Source: Hofstenia miamia | Lineage: Eukaryota; Xenacoelomorpha; Acoela | Direction of reading: 5' to 3' | Length of the DNA: 64,000 bases | NCBI GenBank assembly: GCA_004352715.1 | Contig: SCFE01000052.1 | Location: 475,254-539,253, forward strand | Shown here: positions 1 to 9,993 of the stretch, piece after piece | Position numbering within the stretch: position 1 is the first letter of the stretch | Layout: the number at the start of each line of letters is the position of its first letter | Notes under the pieces: model-generated | What the model saw: the letters and a program-made list of their open reading frames with translations, nothing else | Databases searched by the model: none | What the model was told of the DNA's origin: nothing | Translations under genes and position numbers: made by a program

Positions 1-923
1 TATAACAAATGTTTAATGTGAATTCAGTGATTGACATTCCATCAACATCGCTATGGACCAAGTCATGAAGAAGAAGAACAAACTTTTAAGGAGAGGCCGG
101 TTTGTGGACGCCGAATCAATCAATACTCGATTTCGAGAAAAGATAAAGGCCAATTACAGGTATCTAGATAAAATAGGTTCGACGAATTGGTGGCTAAAGT
201 CAACTCCCTTATTCATGCTACCCCAGGCTCCTGTGATGATTTTAACGCTGATAACGTCAATGACTATTTTAATTCGTTCTCTGTTTCTACATAATGATAA
301 TAACTCTTCACTCACGTCTGATTGGCGTGACAAGATCCCATTACTGCAAGACATTCCTTACTTTTATCCTCATGAAGTTTATCATTATCTGAATCGAATC
401 AAGAAAACGAGCTGTGAAACGAACGGTTTGCCTTTCTGGGTTTTTAAATACGGTGCTGCATATCTTGCTGATCCTGTTTGTTCATTATTCAATCTTTCAC
501 TTTACTGTGATGTGTTTCCTGATGCGTGGAAAATCGCTAACATTAGACCTATTCCTAAGAAGGCCAACCCTAAGGAACCGAAAGATTTTCGGAAATATCG
601 GTCACGCCTATTCTTTCTCGGGTCTTTGAAAAAATGGTATATGACAAATATGTTTCTAACTCATATCACAGATCATTAAGTCCTTTGCAGTTTGGTTTTC
701 TTAAACAAAGTTCAACAGCATGCGCACTAATAAAGATCCTGCATCAGATTTACAAATTTAGGAGTAGCCATGACTATTGCCGAGTAATTACGCTGGACAT
801 GTCTAAGGCATTCGACACGGTTAGCCACACAGCAATTATTGACGGTCTATCTAGATTGAATCCTCCCATCAATCCTCATATTATGAAGTGGTATACCAGT
901 TTCCTCACCAGAAGAAGCCACTT

Positions 924-1223
924 CACCACTATAAATGGCCAACATTCTGCAGTTCGTTACATTGAACTTGGAGTTCCTCAAGGAACCATCAGTGGTCCTG
1001 TTTTTTTTAACTGTGCTGTCGATAACACCTATCAAATAGAAGACACAGCGAACTTCTCATCATCAGCTTTTGCTGACGATAATACTCTTATTGTACCTGG
1101 CTTGTACGATGTTGGAGACAAAAGCAATTTTGTAATCAATTCTCTTGAGGCTCATTTTTTATCCAAGAACCTTCATTTTAATCATAGCAAGACGAATGAA
1201 CTTCTCATTAACTTTGGTCAAAG
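924..1223 (+). repeat. First copy of a 300-bp duplication inside LINE A
   Basis: This is repeated without indels at 1398-1697. There are three mismatches (955, 977 and 995), all in the first 72 bases. The second copy starts right after a single N (1397) and stops right before 15 Ns (1698-1712), so it looks like an assembly overlap or a second haplotype placed in a scaffold rather than a biological tandem repeat. Confidence 0.95.
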
Positions 1224-1397
1224 TTCTGTCCCTGAGTTGCAAGATATCACACAACAATCTGTAGTGAAATTGCTTGGTGTGTACTTTGACAAGGCACTTT
1301 TATTTTCTCATCACATCAGGAGCATGGCTAAAAAAGCAACTAGTAAGTTGTATTTATTGCTGAAATTGAAACATCTTGGATTTAGCCAATATGAACN

Positions 1398-1697
1398 CAC
1401 CACTATAAATGGCCAACATTCTGCAGTTAGTTACATTGAACTTGGAGTTCTTCAAGGAACCATCAGTGTTCCTGTTTTTTTTAACTGTGCTGTCGATAAC
1501 ACCTATCAAATAGAAGACACAGCGAACTTCTCATCATCAGCTTTTGCTGACGATAATACTCTTATTGTACCTGGCTTGTACGATGTTGGAGACAAAAGCA
1601 ATTTTGTAATCAATTCTCTTGAGGCTCATTTTTTATCCAAGAACCTTCATTTTAATCATAGCAAGACGAATGAACTTCTCATTAACTTTGGTCAAAG
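1398..1697 (+). repeat. Second copy of the 300-bp duplication, bounded by Ns
   Basis: This copies 924-1223 at 297/300 identity and is bounded by N on both sides. It repeats RT motifs B and C (the FADDN segment), so a conceptual translation through it would contain two polymerase cores. That is not a plausible protein. Confidence 0.95.
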
Positions 1698-1712
1698 NNN
1701 NNNNNNNNNNNN
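1698..1712. other. Assembly gap (15 N)
   Basis: Fifteen Ns lie between the duplicated RT core and the LINE A C-terminal coding segment. The sequence joining the RT thumb region to the C-terminal domain is missing here. Confidence 1.
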
Positions 1713-2087
1713 ATGCCCTCGCCAACATATTGTTGTTCAGTTTGGGGAGGTTCCTCAAAATCCCTTATGCTGCTCTTAGATAAAGTTCAGAAAAAAGCTT
1801 TACGCCTTAAAATTATATCAAATTATACCTCTATTGAAAAAATCATAACCAAAGTTGATAATAGGCTTCTTCAGCAGATACTGACTTGTGAGAATCATGT
1901 ACTGCAAGATATTCTGCCTCAACGCTCACATTATGGAGATTGTCGACTGCGTGAGAGGCTCCCTGGAGTAATAAAAACCAACTCTGAACGAGAACTTTCT
2001 CTATTTCCATATCGGCTCCTTCGTGGAATGAAAATCTAGTATTTCTATAACTTAAATGGATGTTTTTATCCGTTTTAAAATAAAAGT

Positions 2088-2111
2088 TTATTATTATTAT
2101 TATTATTATTA
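2088..2111 (+). repeat. (TTA)8 tail of LINE A
   Basis: Eight TTA units follow an AATAAA at about 2079. The position, about 50 bases after the RT stop codon, fits a LINE 3' end with a microsatellite tail and marks the downstream border of LINE A. Confidence 0.9.
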
Positions 2112-2150
2112 ATATGACTAACTCCTAAGCATAAGAAGTGCAATACATCA

Positions 2151-2844
2151 ATTATCATTTGCAATGCTCAAAGCCCCCTTCATTTATTAAGACGCCTCAG
2201 TTTTGTGAATTTTTTACAATTAAGCTTACCTGATATAATTTGCATTTCAGAATCCTGGCTTAAATCTTCTTTGTCAAATGACTATATTTTCCCGGGGACA
2301 TCATACAAAATACTTTGTAGATCAGATCGGCGAAAAGATGAGCATGGCGAAGTACTTATTGCTTCAGATTCTGATAGCTTAAGCTTTCAATCTGTCCAAA
2401 TGTATTTTAATCCTTTATTTGCATGCGCAACAATTATTATGCTACAAAATATTTCCCACCTTCTGGTGTGCTTATGTAATCTTCCTGAAAATAGTAGATA
2501 TCGTGTTCAGCCGAATGATCTTAATGAATATCTTCAAGAATGTTATAGATGTTTTTTTCAGCTAAATCGTCATGCACAAATCGCATGTTTTTAGTAGGAG
2601 ATCTTAATCTGCCACATGTTCTCATTGGTCTTCATTATCATCAGCTGACCATTATGAAAACCAGATTCTAGATATACTAATTGATTATTCACTAATTCAG
2701 TTTATTGATCTTCCGACCCATAAATGCGGAAACATACTAGATGTTTTGCTATCAACCGATGATATATTCAATCTTTCAAGTATTCCACCATCAGATCATC
2801 ATATATCTGATCACTGTTTCATTTACTTCACAATACCTACTTCA
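2151..2844 (+). pseudogene. Apurinic-type endonuclease domain of LINE B (frameshifted)
   Basis: In this family the domain nicks target DNA to prime reverse transcription. Conserved blocks are visible in order: CNAQSPLHLLRRL near the N-terminus, PDIICISESWL with the catalytic glutamate in ESWL, VGDLNLP (about 2592-2612) with the metal-binding Asp/Asn, PTHKCGNILDVLL (about 2716-2754), and SDH about 2808-2816 (HHISDHCFIYF) with the catalytic Asp-His. The reading frame changes after the GDLNLP block near 2620. No start codon was assigned because the 5' boundary is unclear. The frameshift makes the copy inactive as assembled. Confidence 0.8.
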
Positions 2845-3136
2845 TTTCCGACAAATACATTACCCAGAAATAATTATTCTTACTCTCAGTGTAATATTGC
2901 TGCCATAAAATCAATACTTTCTGTTTCAAAACTTCTTCCTAACATATCATTGTGTGGTCCCATACAAGACTGTTATAACAGATTGCTCCCAATTATATAT
3001 AGCTACATTCCAATTCGTCGAAATTGTTGTGAAAAACTTCCATATTTTTATTATTCTCGAACAGTACACACTTTAAACAAGCTTTCGACAAGTAAACACA
3101 GATATAAACGTATTCCTTCTCAAACCAATAAGAAAG

Positions 3137-3400
3137 ATGGACATGCTATTCAAAGAAACACAACATTGTATAGAAATGGATAAGATTACCCTATTTAACT
3201 CCCTTTCACCTGATAACACTAATGCAAATGATGGTTTTAAATTCCTTAGATCTCTGTCTGTGCCATCAGGACTTCCAACTTCAATGCACTTTGAATCTAA
3301 TATAGCTGATTCTTCATCTGCCAAATCGGAACTATTTAACTCACATTTTGCATCAGTTTCCAATAAAAAACTTGGAAGAACCATATTCACGTACGTCTAA
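3137..3400 (+). pseudogene. Pre-RT linker segment of LINE B
   Basis: An open stretch of about 87 residues has the layout of the region between endonuclease and RT in CR1/L2/Jockey-type LINEs: a block FKFLRSLSVPSGLP followed by SAKSELFNSHFASVS. The coding signal stops after 3400 in AT-rich sequence, so the first part of the RT is missing or unrecognisable. Confidence 0.6.
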
Positions 3401-3589
3401 ATAAAGCATATTCTGTTCTTTTCAAATTAAAAAGAAATATACCTTACTCGTGCTCTCAGAAATAAAACTAAAAAAATTGTGTCTTTCAATCCTTGCAAAT
3501 GCATCTTCAATATTCACACTGTCTCGTTTGGAGATATAACGGAGATATAAGCGTTTAAAGACGCAATGCTGGTAAGTGTGAAACACGCA

Positions 3590-3593
<4 letters not shown>

Positions 3594-3624
<31 letters not shown>
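3594..3624. repeat. (CA)n microsatellite
   Basis: About 15 uninterrupted CA units. An imperfect 11-bp tandem (ggagatataa/c) lies just upstream at about 3532-3551. No function is inferred. Confidence 0.95.
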
Positions 3625-3626
<2 letters not shown>

Positions 3627-4092
3627 TCATATTAATATATAGACGTTTGACTCAAAGCTAAATTTTGAAGCTCATCAACACCTTATCACCTTATTATGAG
3701 ATTTCAATGCCTTGTTTTATTAATAAGCAGAATTCCAGATCAAAACATTCTACTGCATTAAGTATTAAAAAAGTTTGGAAGGAATCATTTACTAATACCA
3801 ATATTCGTACTTGAAATTTATTTACTACAGAGATAAAGACGGATAAAAATTGTCCTTAATCAAAATTATATCTCGACATGGCTAGAACACAAATTCTGCC
3901 GAAACGATTATATAAGCATCACTTTCTTGAAATATCTTAGTAGATAGGTAGATTTATTGCATATAATGTTTTGTAGTGTATGCATTTGTAGGTATGTTTT
4001 CATATTTTCTGACGATATTCAAACAATTTACAAATTTCTAAATGTTAATATTTATTTGAATAAAGAATATCTTATCTTATCAATAATGTGAT

Positions 4093-4155
4093 TGTCTTGA
4101 TTTATCAAAGGCATTCGAATCTCTAGGTCATAAGATTCTTATTTCCAAAATTTAA
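4093..4155 (+). pseudogene. RT motif A remnant of LINE B
   Basis: The frame reads CLDLSKAFESLGHKILISKI and then a stop. This matches the RT motif A consensus (LDxSKAFDSxxHxxLxxKL), with the catalytic aspartate in LDLSKAF kept. It lies about 690 bases after the pre-RT segment, where an intact element would have RT motifs 0-2, so that stretch is replaced or decayed. Confidence 0.65.
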
Positions 4156-4391
4156 AATTTTTTTTTCTACCAGAATCATCGGCTTAAGCTCAAATAATTA
4201 ATGTATGAAAAGTAGAAGAAAATTGCATGAAACATTCCCCAGATTGGATAAGTTTTAGCTTCATGAATGATTTTTTACCATTAACCACAGTGATAGACAA
4301 TGCAAGAAGAATAAGGATCGCAAGTAGCATTTGATACTATTTCAACTAAATTTTGCCTAAAAAATATTCTGCATCAAATCTCTGTGTCACT

Positions 4392-4680
4392 TTATTTACG
4401 GAGCGGTCCAGAATTGGCTTGAATCCTAGCACATACATCCTTAGCATCAATAGCCTTGAATGTTCCATACTTCACTGCTGTTTGAAGCATCGGGCATTTT
4501 GCAAGTAATTTATGTCTCGTGTGTCCTGCAAGGCTTTTATATCTTTCAGAAATACCAATACCATTTTGGGTTTATCAAACTTCTCAAATAATTCAAAATT
4601 CTTTTTACCGCTTAATGGAATTTAATATTCAATGCAAATCCACAATGACTACAATTTGCAGATTTAGTTTGAAAGACCAA
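4392..4680 (-). pseudogene. Unidentified coding-like remnant
   Basis: On the minus strand two overlapping frames give protein-like sequence with less AT-biased composition than the flanks. One frame has CSHCGFALNI (about 4625-4655), and a nearby frame has IPLSGKKNFELFEKFDKPK. A shift near 4562 leads into ISERYKSLAGHTRHKLL, then QTAVKYGTFKAIDAKDV and QANSGPLRK before a stop at 4392. The CxxC pair could be half of a zinc site. I do not recognise the family. It could be a processed pseudogene, transposon cargo or a domain of a decayed mobile-element protein. Confidence 0.4.
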
Positions 4681-4790
4681 AATTTAGAAGTTGCCTGAAA
4701 CCCCTTCTATTTGTAGATGAACATAGGACATCAATGTAGAGTAGCGGAGACAGACATTTAAAGCTGCAACACAGCCCCATTGTACCTGCG

Positions 4791-4865
4791 CTAGTGATGT
4801 GCGGATAGAGCTTTCTTGATACCGCACCTTACACGAAATTTTTTATCCGTACCCGAAATGACATT
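4791..4865 (+). repeat. hAT-like transposon end (single)
   Basis: TAGTGATGTGCGGATA followed by ACCGCACC and ATCCGTACCCG resembles the ends of many animal hAT elements, with short GC-rich motifs repeated inside the terminus. No matching opposite end was found downstream, so it is a solo or decayed end. The call rests on motif style only. Confidence 0.35.
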
Positions 4866-5935
4866 TTGCTTGCTGTTATTAAATAACTTAAAAATATTTT
4901 ATAAACTGTTGAACACCACTTACGTTCATTATATGAAATTTTTTATATTTCTCAAAAAAATTCTAAGTTCTCACAATATGGCAAACCAGGAATAATTTTC
5001 AAAATCTGAAAACATCACGTAAACATCTTAGAGAATTTGGCTTGCGTTTATATATTTGGCCAAGTAGTGAATTCCTATGGAATGCATACGGTGTTACGAA
5101 CTTTGGATTTGCGCATGGAGCGCCTCAGTGAGGATTGGGCTATTTTGTTATATAGAAAGAAATACTAAATGAACGTGAGTATGGGGAGATTTTGTAATTT
5201 TTATGAAAATCAGAATTTTCATCAACAAATATTTAATATCTTCAAGTACTTGAATCATGACAATACTCCTTAGCACAAATACTCAACAGTGTTTTTGAAT
5301 ACATTCATAATAGACTCTGCAAATATTTCCAAATTTCATAATGAAATTTTTTGAGTATGGAGGTTATACCTTTAAAGGTCAATTCAAGATAACCATAAAA
5401 AAATCGATGCTGCAAAAATCAGATTCTATATTTATATATTAAACATTTCTTAAATTCCTAGTTGTTTTAACACAATTCAAATTAACAGTTTCCTCATTAT
5501 TTGCATAATTTGCATCACGAGAGTGCGATTAAGAAGTTGTTCCATTAAATAATGCATTAGATACGATAAGAGATTCTATATTTAGTGGAATTTTAGACTA
5601 CTAGCAAAAGATAACTCTCTAAATAGCGCCATAAAATGCTTTGGTACAGAGTTATTTTAGATGCTGCAACATCTTTATTAGTTGAAATGCGATTTAATTT
5701 CAAACAATGTCAATTTCCGAATTCAACTGATAAAGATTTCCAAAAAAGGAAGAAGTCACATAAAATGAACGTCAACACTGAATCTAGTTTACAAATACTT
5801 CTTTAAATTACAATACATTATTACATAAAATTTATATGACAACTGGGTAGTTTGACAAATATTTGTAGTGCTTGCTTAAACACAGATTTGAAACATTTTC
5901 TAAGTAATAAAAAGCATCTGAGCCATTACGAGCCG

Positions 5936-6965
5936 CGTATTTAATGAGGGATCCCTAGAGTCCTCCAGTTTTCTCCATGCATTGCCTTCTGCTTTACCGT
6001 GTTTGTCACTCTGCTTCTATCCTACTCTGGTATGACCTCTGCCTCATCCTCTGTTCTTATCTTCCTTAACTCCGTACTGACATCCAATAGTAACCCGTAA
6101 GTTGCTTTTCCTTTAGTCCTAGTGCATCTGCTTCTACAGCTTTCTCCACACTTAGCAGTCCTTTCCCTCCTTTGTGGCTTGTCATGTACAGTTTATCTGC
6201 ATATCCATTAAGTTGAATGCTCTCTTTGCTCCTAGCACCTTCTTGGTATCCTTGTTTAGCTCCCTCAGTTCACTCTTGTTCTACCTAATTATTCTAGCTG
6301 GGCATCTGAACACTGGTATTGCCCACGTATTTATGGCCTTTATACAGTTCTGCCTATTCAATACTGTATTATCTTCCTTATCCTGCCCTAGTATTCATTC
6401 CTTAGCCTTGTCTTAATTTCCTCATGATCTGTTATATATCTCTCTATCACTCCTTAGTACTTATACTCTTCTTTGAAATCCAATATTATACCCACTGCTC
6501 GTCCTCAACCCAACGTCATCTGTATACTTGCCCTTGATCATTGTCAATGTCACAGCTTCACAGTTTCCTGATCTAAACTCCAACCCAGACTCTTTATAAG
6601 CTTTCTCCAGTGTCTCCACTTGCCTCTGCATCATCTTCATTTTCTTTAAGGCCTCCTTCTTCTTGTCTGAACTAATTCTGCACCTACTCATTCTTTATCA
6701 TTTGTCATTCACTTCCCCATATACATGTATTCTACCAGAACCTTTCTGTACCGTCAGCTGCTCTAGCTTTAGCCTTTTCTCCTGCATCTAGTTCTTTGTA
6801 GAATCTTCCTTCTTGAGTCTCAAACTTCATATTGTCTCTTGCCTGCTTTGCCCTTGCCCTATATTTTCTTAGTTTCTCAGCTTCTGCTACTAATCTCTGC
6901 TTTAGCTCTTCTCCTACAGTTTCTATTGTCTTCCCTTTACCTACCCTACATCTGTCCTGCACTGC
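5936..6965 (-). pseudogene. LINE C: internally deleted reverse transcriptase remnant
   Basis: Read on the minus strand, the segment starts near 6960 with a basic, helical block (LRKYRARAKQARDN then FYKELDAGEKAKA and TERFW) like the N-terminal region of a LINE RT. It jumps by about 6690 to a post-catalytic block (AYKESGLEFRSGNCEAV), then YKYLGVIERYI near 6460, WAIPVFRCPARII near 6320, and KGLLSVEKAV near 6150. The RT core with the YxDD motif is absent between the two blocks. Several stops and frame changes occur. The YKYLGV/WAxPV/GxGL tail is one I associate with LINEs distinct from the CR1/L2 group, but the clade is not assigned. The patch is clearly richer in GC than its surroundings. Confidence 0.65.
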
Positions 6966-6999
6966 CTTACTTGTCCTGATTTGTTGTCACATGAATTTT

Positions 7000-8870
7000 C
7001 AAAAATAGAGTGGTTTCAATGATAAAGAGCTAGATTCTGTTACTTGATGTGTTTTAATAGATGGCTTGCAAGTTTCTAATCTAACATCATTGCTTTATTG
7101 AGAGGGACAATATTCCCTTTCAGTTAGGAACGATGGAAATTTCTTTATATCTATATCTTGTGTTGTGTCAAGGCGCGTTGATTGTGTAATAAAAATGCGC
7201 AGGTGGATTTGAGTGTGCCTCTATTCAAATTTTTCAAGGCCATGAGGGCCCCAGAACAATAACTTGGATCTTCAACATGTGATTTTATAGGAATTGCTAA
7301 GAAGAAATGTAACACATTATTGTTACTGACGCGACATTGTTTTGCTATAAAAATACAATCCTTGTTGTTGTAATGTTTTTGGTGTTTTCGTTATTATTAC
7401 AATTTAGTGAGGATGTATTAGCTTTAGAGAAAAATACTGTGAAGTAACATTTTCTTAGGTACCTATTTGGGCTAACAAATTTCTGTTCTTAATAATATGG
7501 CTTACCAACTATTGGATGTCTATCATATAATAAAAGTAGTACATCAAAATTGAGTGTAAAGCTTCAAGAAAATAATTTCATATTATTAATGATTTCGCTT
7601 CACAAATTTTATTTAGCATTAACATAATAAAAAAGATCGATTGGAAACAATCAATATTTCAGTGATTTTGAGATCCAATAAAAAACAGCTAGTTAATTTG
7701 TAATCATGCGTATGGCTACCCGTGAAATATTCATTGTAACTATATTTCTATAGACAATTTGTCCCAATTCACAAAATGTTTTTAAAAGCATGTATATGAT
7801 GAAGCTGAGTGTTTCTCAAATGTGTTAACACAGGGCTTAGTGATTGTTTTGAGGATTACCGCATCGAATGGACAATTACTAAACCTTCTCCGCATTGCAC
7901 CATAAAAACCGAAATGGCATTACACCAATCTGCAGCACGTGCTTTAAAAAATAATAATCAGCATGCAGACGTTTATTCCAATGAGTTTTAAATACTATCA
8001 AATCGTTTTCTAATCCGAGTACTATCTAAGGTTTATCGTTCTCTAAAAATCTAACAAATATTCAAAAATTTCACAGTCACCGCACCACACGACATCGATC
8101 TTCCGGCGAGTAAAATGACATAGCTCTACAAATGCTTGTACCAGACCAATTCTTATTACCAATAAATCGAAATTCCTATAAATTAATTTGAAATGAGGAA
8201 ATCAGAAAAATACCTTGAATCTTGAGAAGTTAATTTGCCTTGTTGACATATTATTAATTGTTGTAGTAATGACTACCTTACATGTAATATTATTAATGTT
8301 CTTCTTTATTGAAACAAATTCTAGACATGAAAGAAAGAAAACAAAATCTCAATATACTTCTATGTTTTCGGAGCAACTCAAAAGTTACCTGAATAACTAC
8401 AATTTTTGGTTCAAATGATCCCAGTTATATCACATATTATATCTAAATATTCATCGTGAAAAATTGGAAAAAACACTATTTCCGTAGAAATATCCATGAA
8501 CATGCGTTGATTGACGACCCATCCCCCTTTAACTTCCAAATTAACCCATGTGAAACTTAGCTAAATAATTAAAGTAGCCGCCAACATGAAAATTTCAAGG
8601 CAATCAATTTTTTAGAGGCAATAATATTTTGCTCATGTTCTCGTCGTTTCTGAATTATAAAATCATCGCTCATAAATCTATTAGATTCTATATTTATTTT
8701 TGCAGAGCTGTCAAGATGTGCAATTAGCTAATTAAAAACAGTAATTTTAATATAATAATTTTAATTCATTTTACTATTGCAGATAATTTTTAAATTATTT
8801 ATTTAATTTTGATTATACTGTCCATGTATATATGCAGTAGAATATTACTTGCTACTTACCAAATTTTTAT
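7000..8870. other. No gene recognised
   Basis: AT-rich sequence with stops in all frames. A 60-residue open frame at 7809-7991 shows no recognisable domain. No inverted-repeat element was seen. Confidence 0.6.
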
Positions 8871-8880
8871 ATTTATGTCA

Positions 8881-8905
8881 TATATATATATATATATATA
8901 TATAT
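8881..8905. repeat. (TA)n microsatellite
   Basis: An uninterrupted TA run of 25 bases, one of many (TA)n tracts in the window. Confidence 0.95.
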
Positions 8906-9179
8906 TATGTTTTATTAATTATGAAGGTTAATTCCTGCAAATACGAAACCTATGCACCTACATATTGTTGGCCCTTTGAAAGAATTGGGTTGGGTTCAGT
9001 CACTTGGTTTGACTATGTTAGCAAATATTAATTAGGATCTTTTCCAGTTGAATTTAAAAAGTTGATACTTCTCTTGTTTTTGACTTTTTTTATTGCAGTC
9101 GGAATTCCAGTGTGTTCATTTCTACAGGACTTGTCTATAATGTAAACTTTGGTCTAGCTATGAAATACATAATGAAAAT

Positions 9180-9475
9180 AGCTGTCAGGTATCCAACTTT
9201 ACCCGAACTGTCGTAGGATATTGGGTCGAGTCGGCCACAATAATATGAATTTGTTTTGGGTCGAGTCAGATGAGTTTCTCTCAGTTAATTGTCGGGTATG
9301 ATAATCTGGATAAAGTGCAATATTTTATATTTATTTGTTTGCATGTACATTTTTCTGTTAAGTATTCTGTTTTTTATCGAATGAGATTAGATCGGGTAAG
9401 TGAATCACATTTGGGTTGGGCGGGGTCGAGTAAGGTAATCAAGTGTCGGGTTAGGTACAGGTTCTTTTATTGAAT
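9180..9475. repeat. Degenerate GGGTCGAGTC-type repeat cluster
   Basis: Variants of GGGTCGAGTC or GGGTTGGG occur at about 9222, 9258, 9418 and 9447 with AT-rich spacers, and TTACCCGAACTG at about 9199 is an opposite-strand relative. Similar motifs occur at 16.32-16.44 kb and 55.84-55.88 kb. Such clusters are common inside hAT ends, so this is probably a decayed hAT terminus. Confidence 0.35.
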
Positions 9476-9993
9476 GCCAATCACTCATACAGAAATATGT
9501 ACCAAGATATTGCTTAACCAGTGCTTATCAATAACTTCAGTAATATAGTTCATTATTTTCCAAAACATACATAATGTTTCACCCCAAAATTATTTGATAT
9601 TAGAAATAAATGTATTTCAAAATGTCCGACATTTTTGGAAAATATATAATTATTGAATGTTATTTCAATTTATTTTGCATCCCTGTAAAGTACCTATACA
9701 TAATTTTAATATAAAAATTTGTATTACAATTGCTTTTAACAATTTCTCATTTGTTTAATTTGACTACGTATGTAAGTGAGAAGAAACAAACTTCATCAAA
9801 AACACTTGTAAAAATCATCATACAATTTGTATTAAGTAAAATACTGGATATTAAATAATTGTTCAAGAATTGAAAACTTCTTGAGCATTTATATTTAGAT
9901 TTTAATTTTTAATTAATCCTATATAAATTTAACAGCAAAACAGTCAATTTTTTTCATTTCCTAGTACAGATAACTAATCGAATAGAATGTAGA

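Larger units (their letters stand above)
53..2039 (+). pseudogene. Reverse transcriptase of LINE A (frameshifted)
   Basis: This encoded the polymerase that copies LINE RNA into DNA at a nicked chromosomal site. The frame opens at 53, shifts near 195 (the alternative frame gives a region ending VNDYFNSFSVST), returns by about 320, and shifts again near 600 into the frame used from 634. RT landmarks in order are FPDAWKIANIRPIPKK, ILSRVFEKMVYDKY, motif A DMSKAFDTVSH (about 796-828), motif B GVPQGTISGPV (about 970-1002), motif C FADDN (1069-1083) and VKLLGVYFD. The catalytic aspartates are kept. The C-terminal part from 1713, YCCSVWGGSSKSL then LLDKVQKKALRL, is the usual tail of CR1/L2/Jockey-type RTs. 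At least two frameshifts make it a pseudogene unless they are assembly errors. Confidence 0.85.
1..2111 (+). mobile_element. LINE A: 3' part of a CR1/L2-type non-LTR retrotransposon
   Basis: The element enters from the left edge and runs to a (TTA)n tail, the microsatellite type of 3' end seen in CR1/L2/Jockey-group LINEs. An AATAAA signal lies just before the tail. It covers the region before the reverse transcriptase, the reverse transcriptase itself and the C-terminal domain; the endonuclease part would lie outside the window. Frameshifts and an internal duplication at an assembly gap show that this copy is decayed, misassembled, or both. Group assignment is inferred from motif style, and the family is not identified. 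Confidence 0.85.
2151..4160 (+). mobile_element. LINE B: 5' part of a second non-LTR retrotransposon
   Basis: Endonuclease-coding sequence starts about 40 bases after the LINE A tail and runs in the same direction through a pre-RT region to RT motif A, after which similarity is lost. The pre-RT segment of LINE B (ending SELFNSHFASVS) differs from the equivalent segment of LINE A (ending VNDYFNSFSVST), so the two are different families in tandem and not one element. A (CA)n run (3594-3624) and AT-rich filler interrupt LINE B between 3400 and 4080. Confidence 0.75.

Noticed and set aside
8900-9031. Open frame crossing the (TA)n at 8.88 kb
   Set aside because: Its open length comes from the microsatellite.
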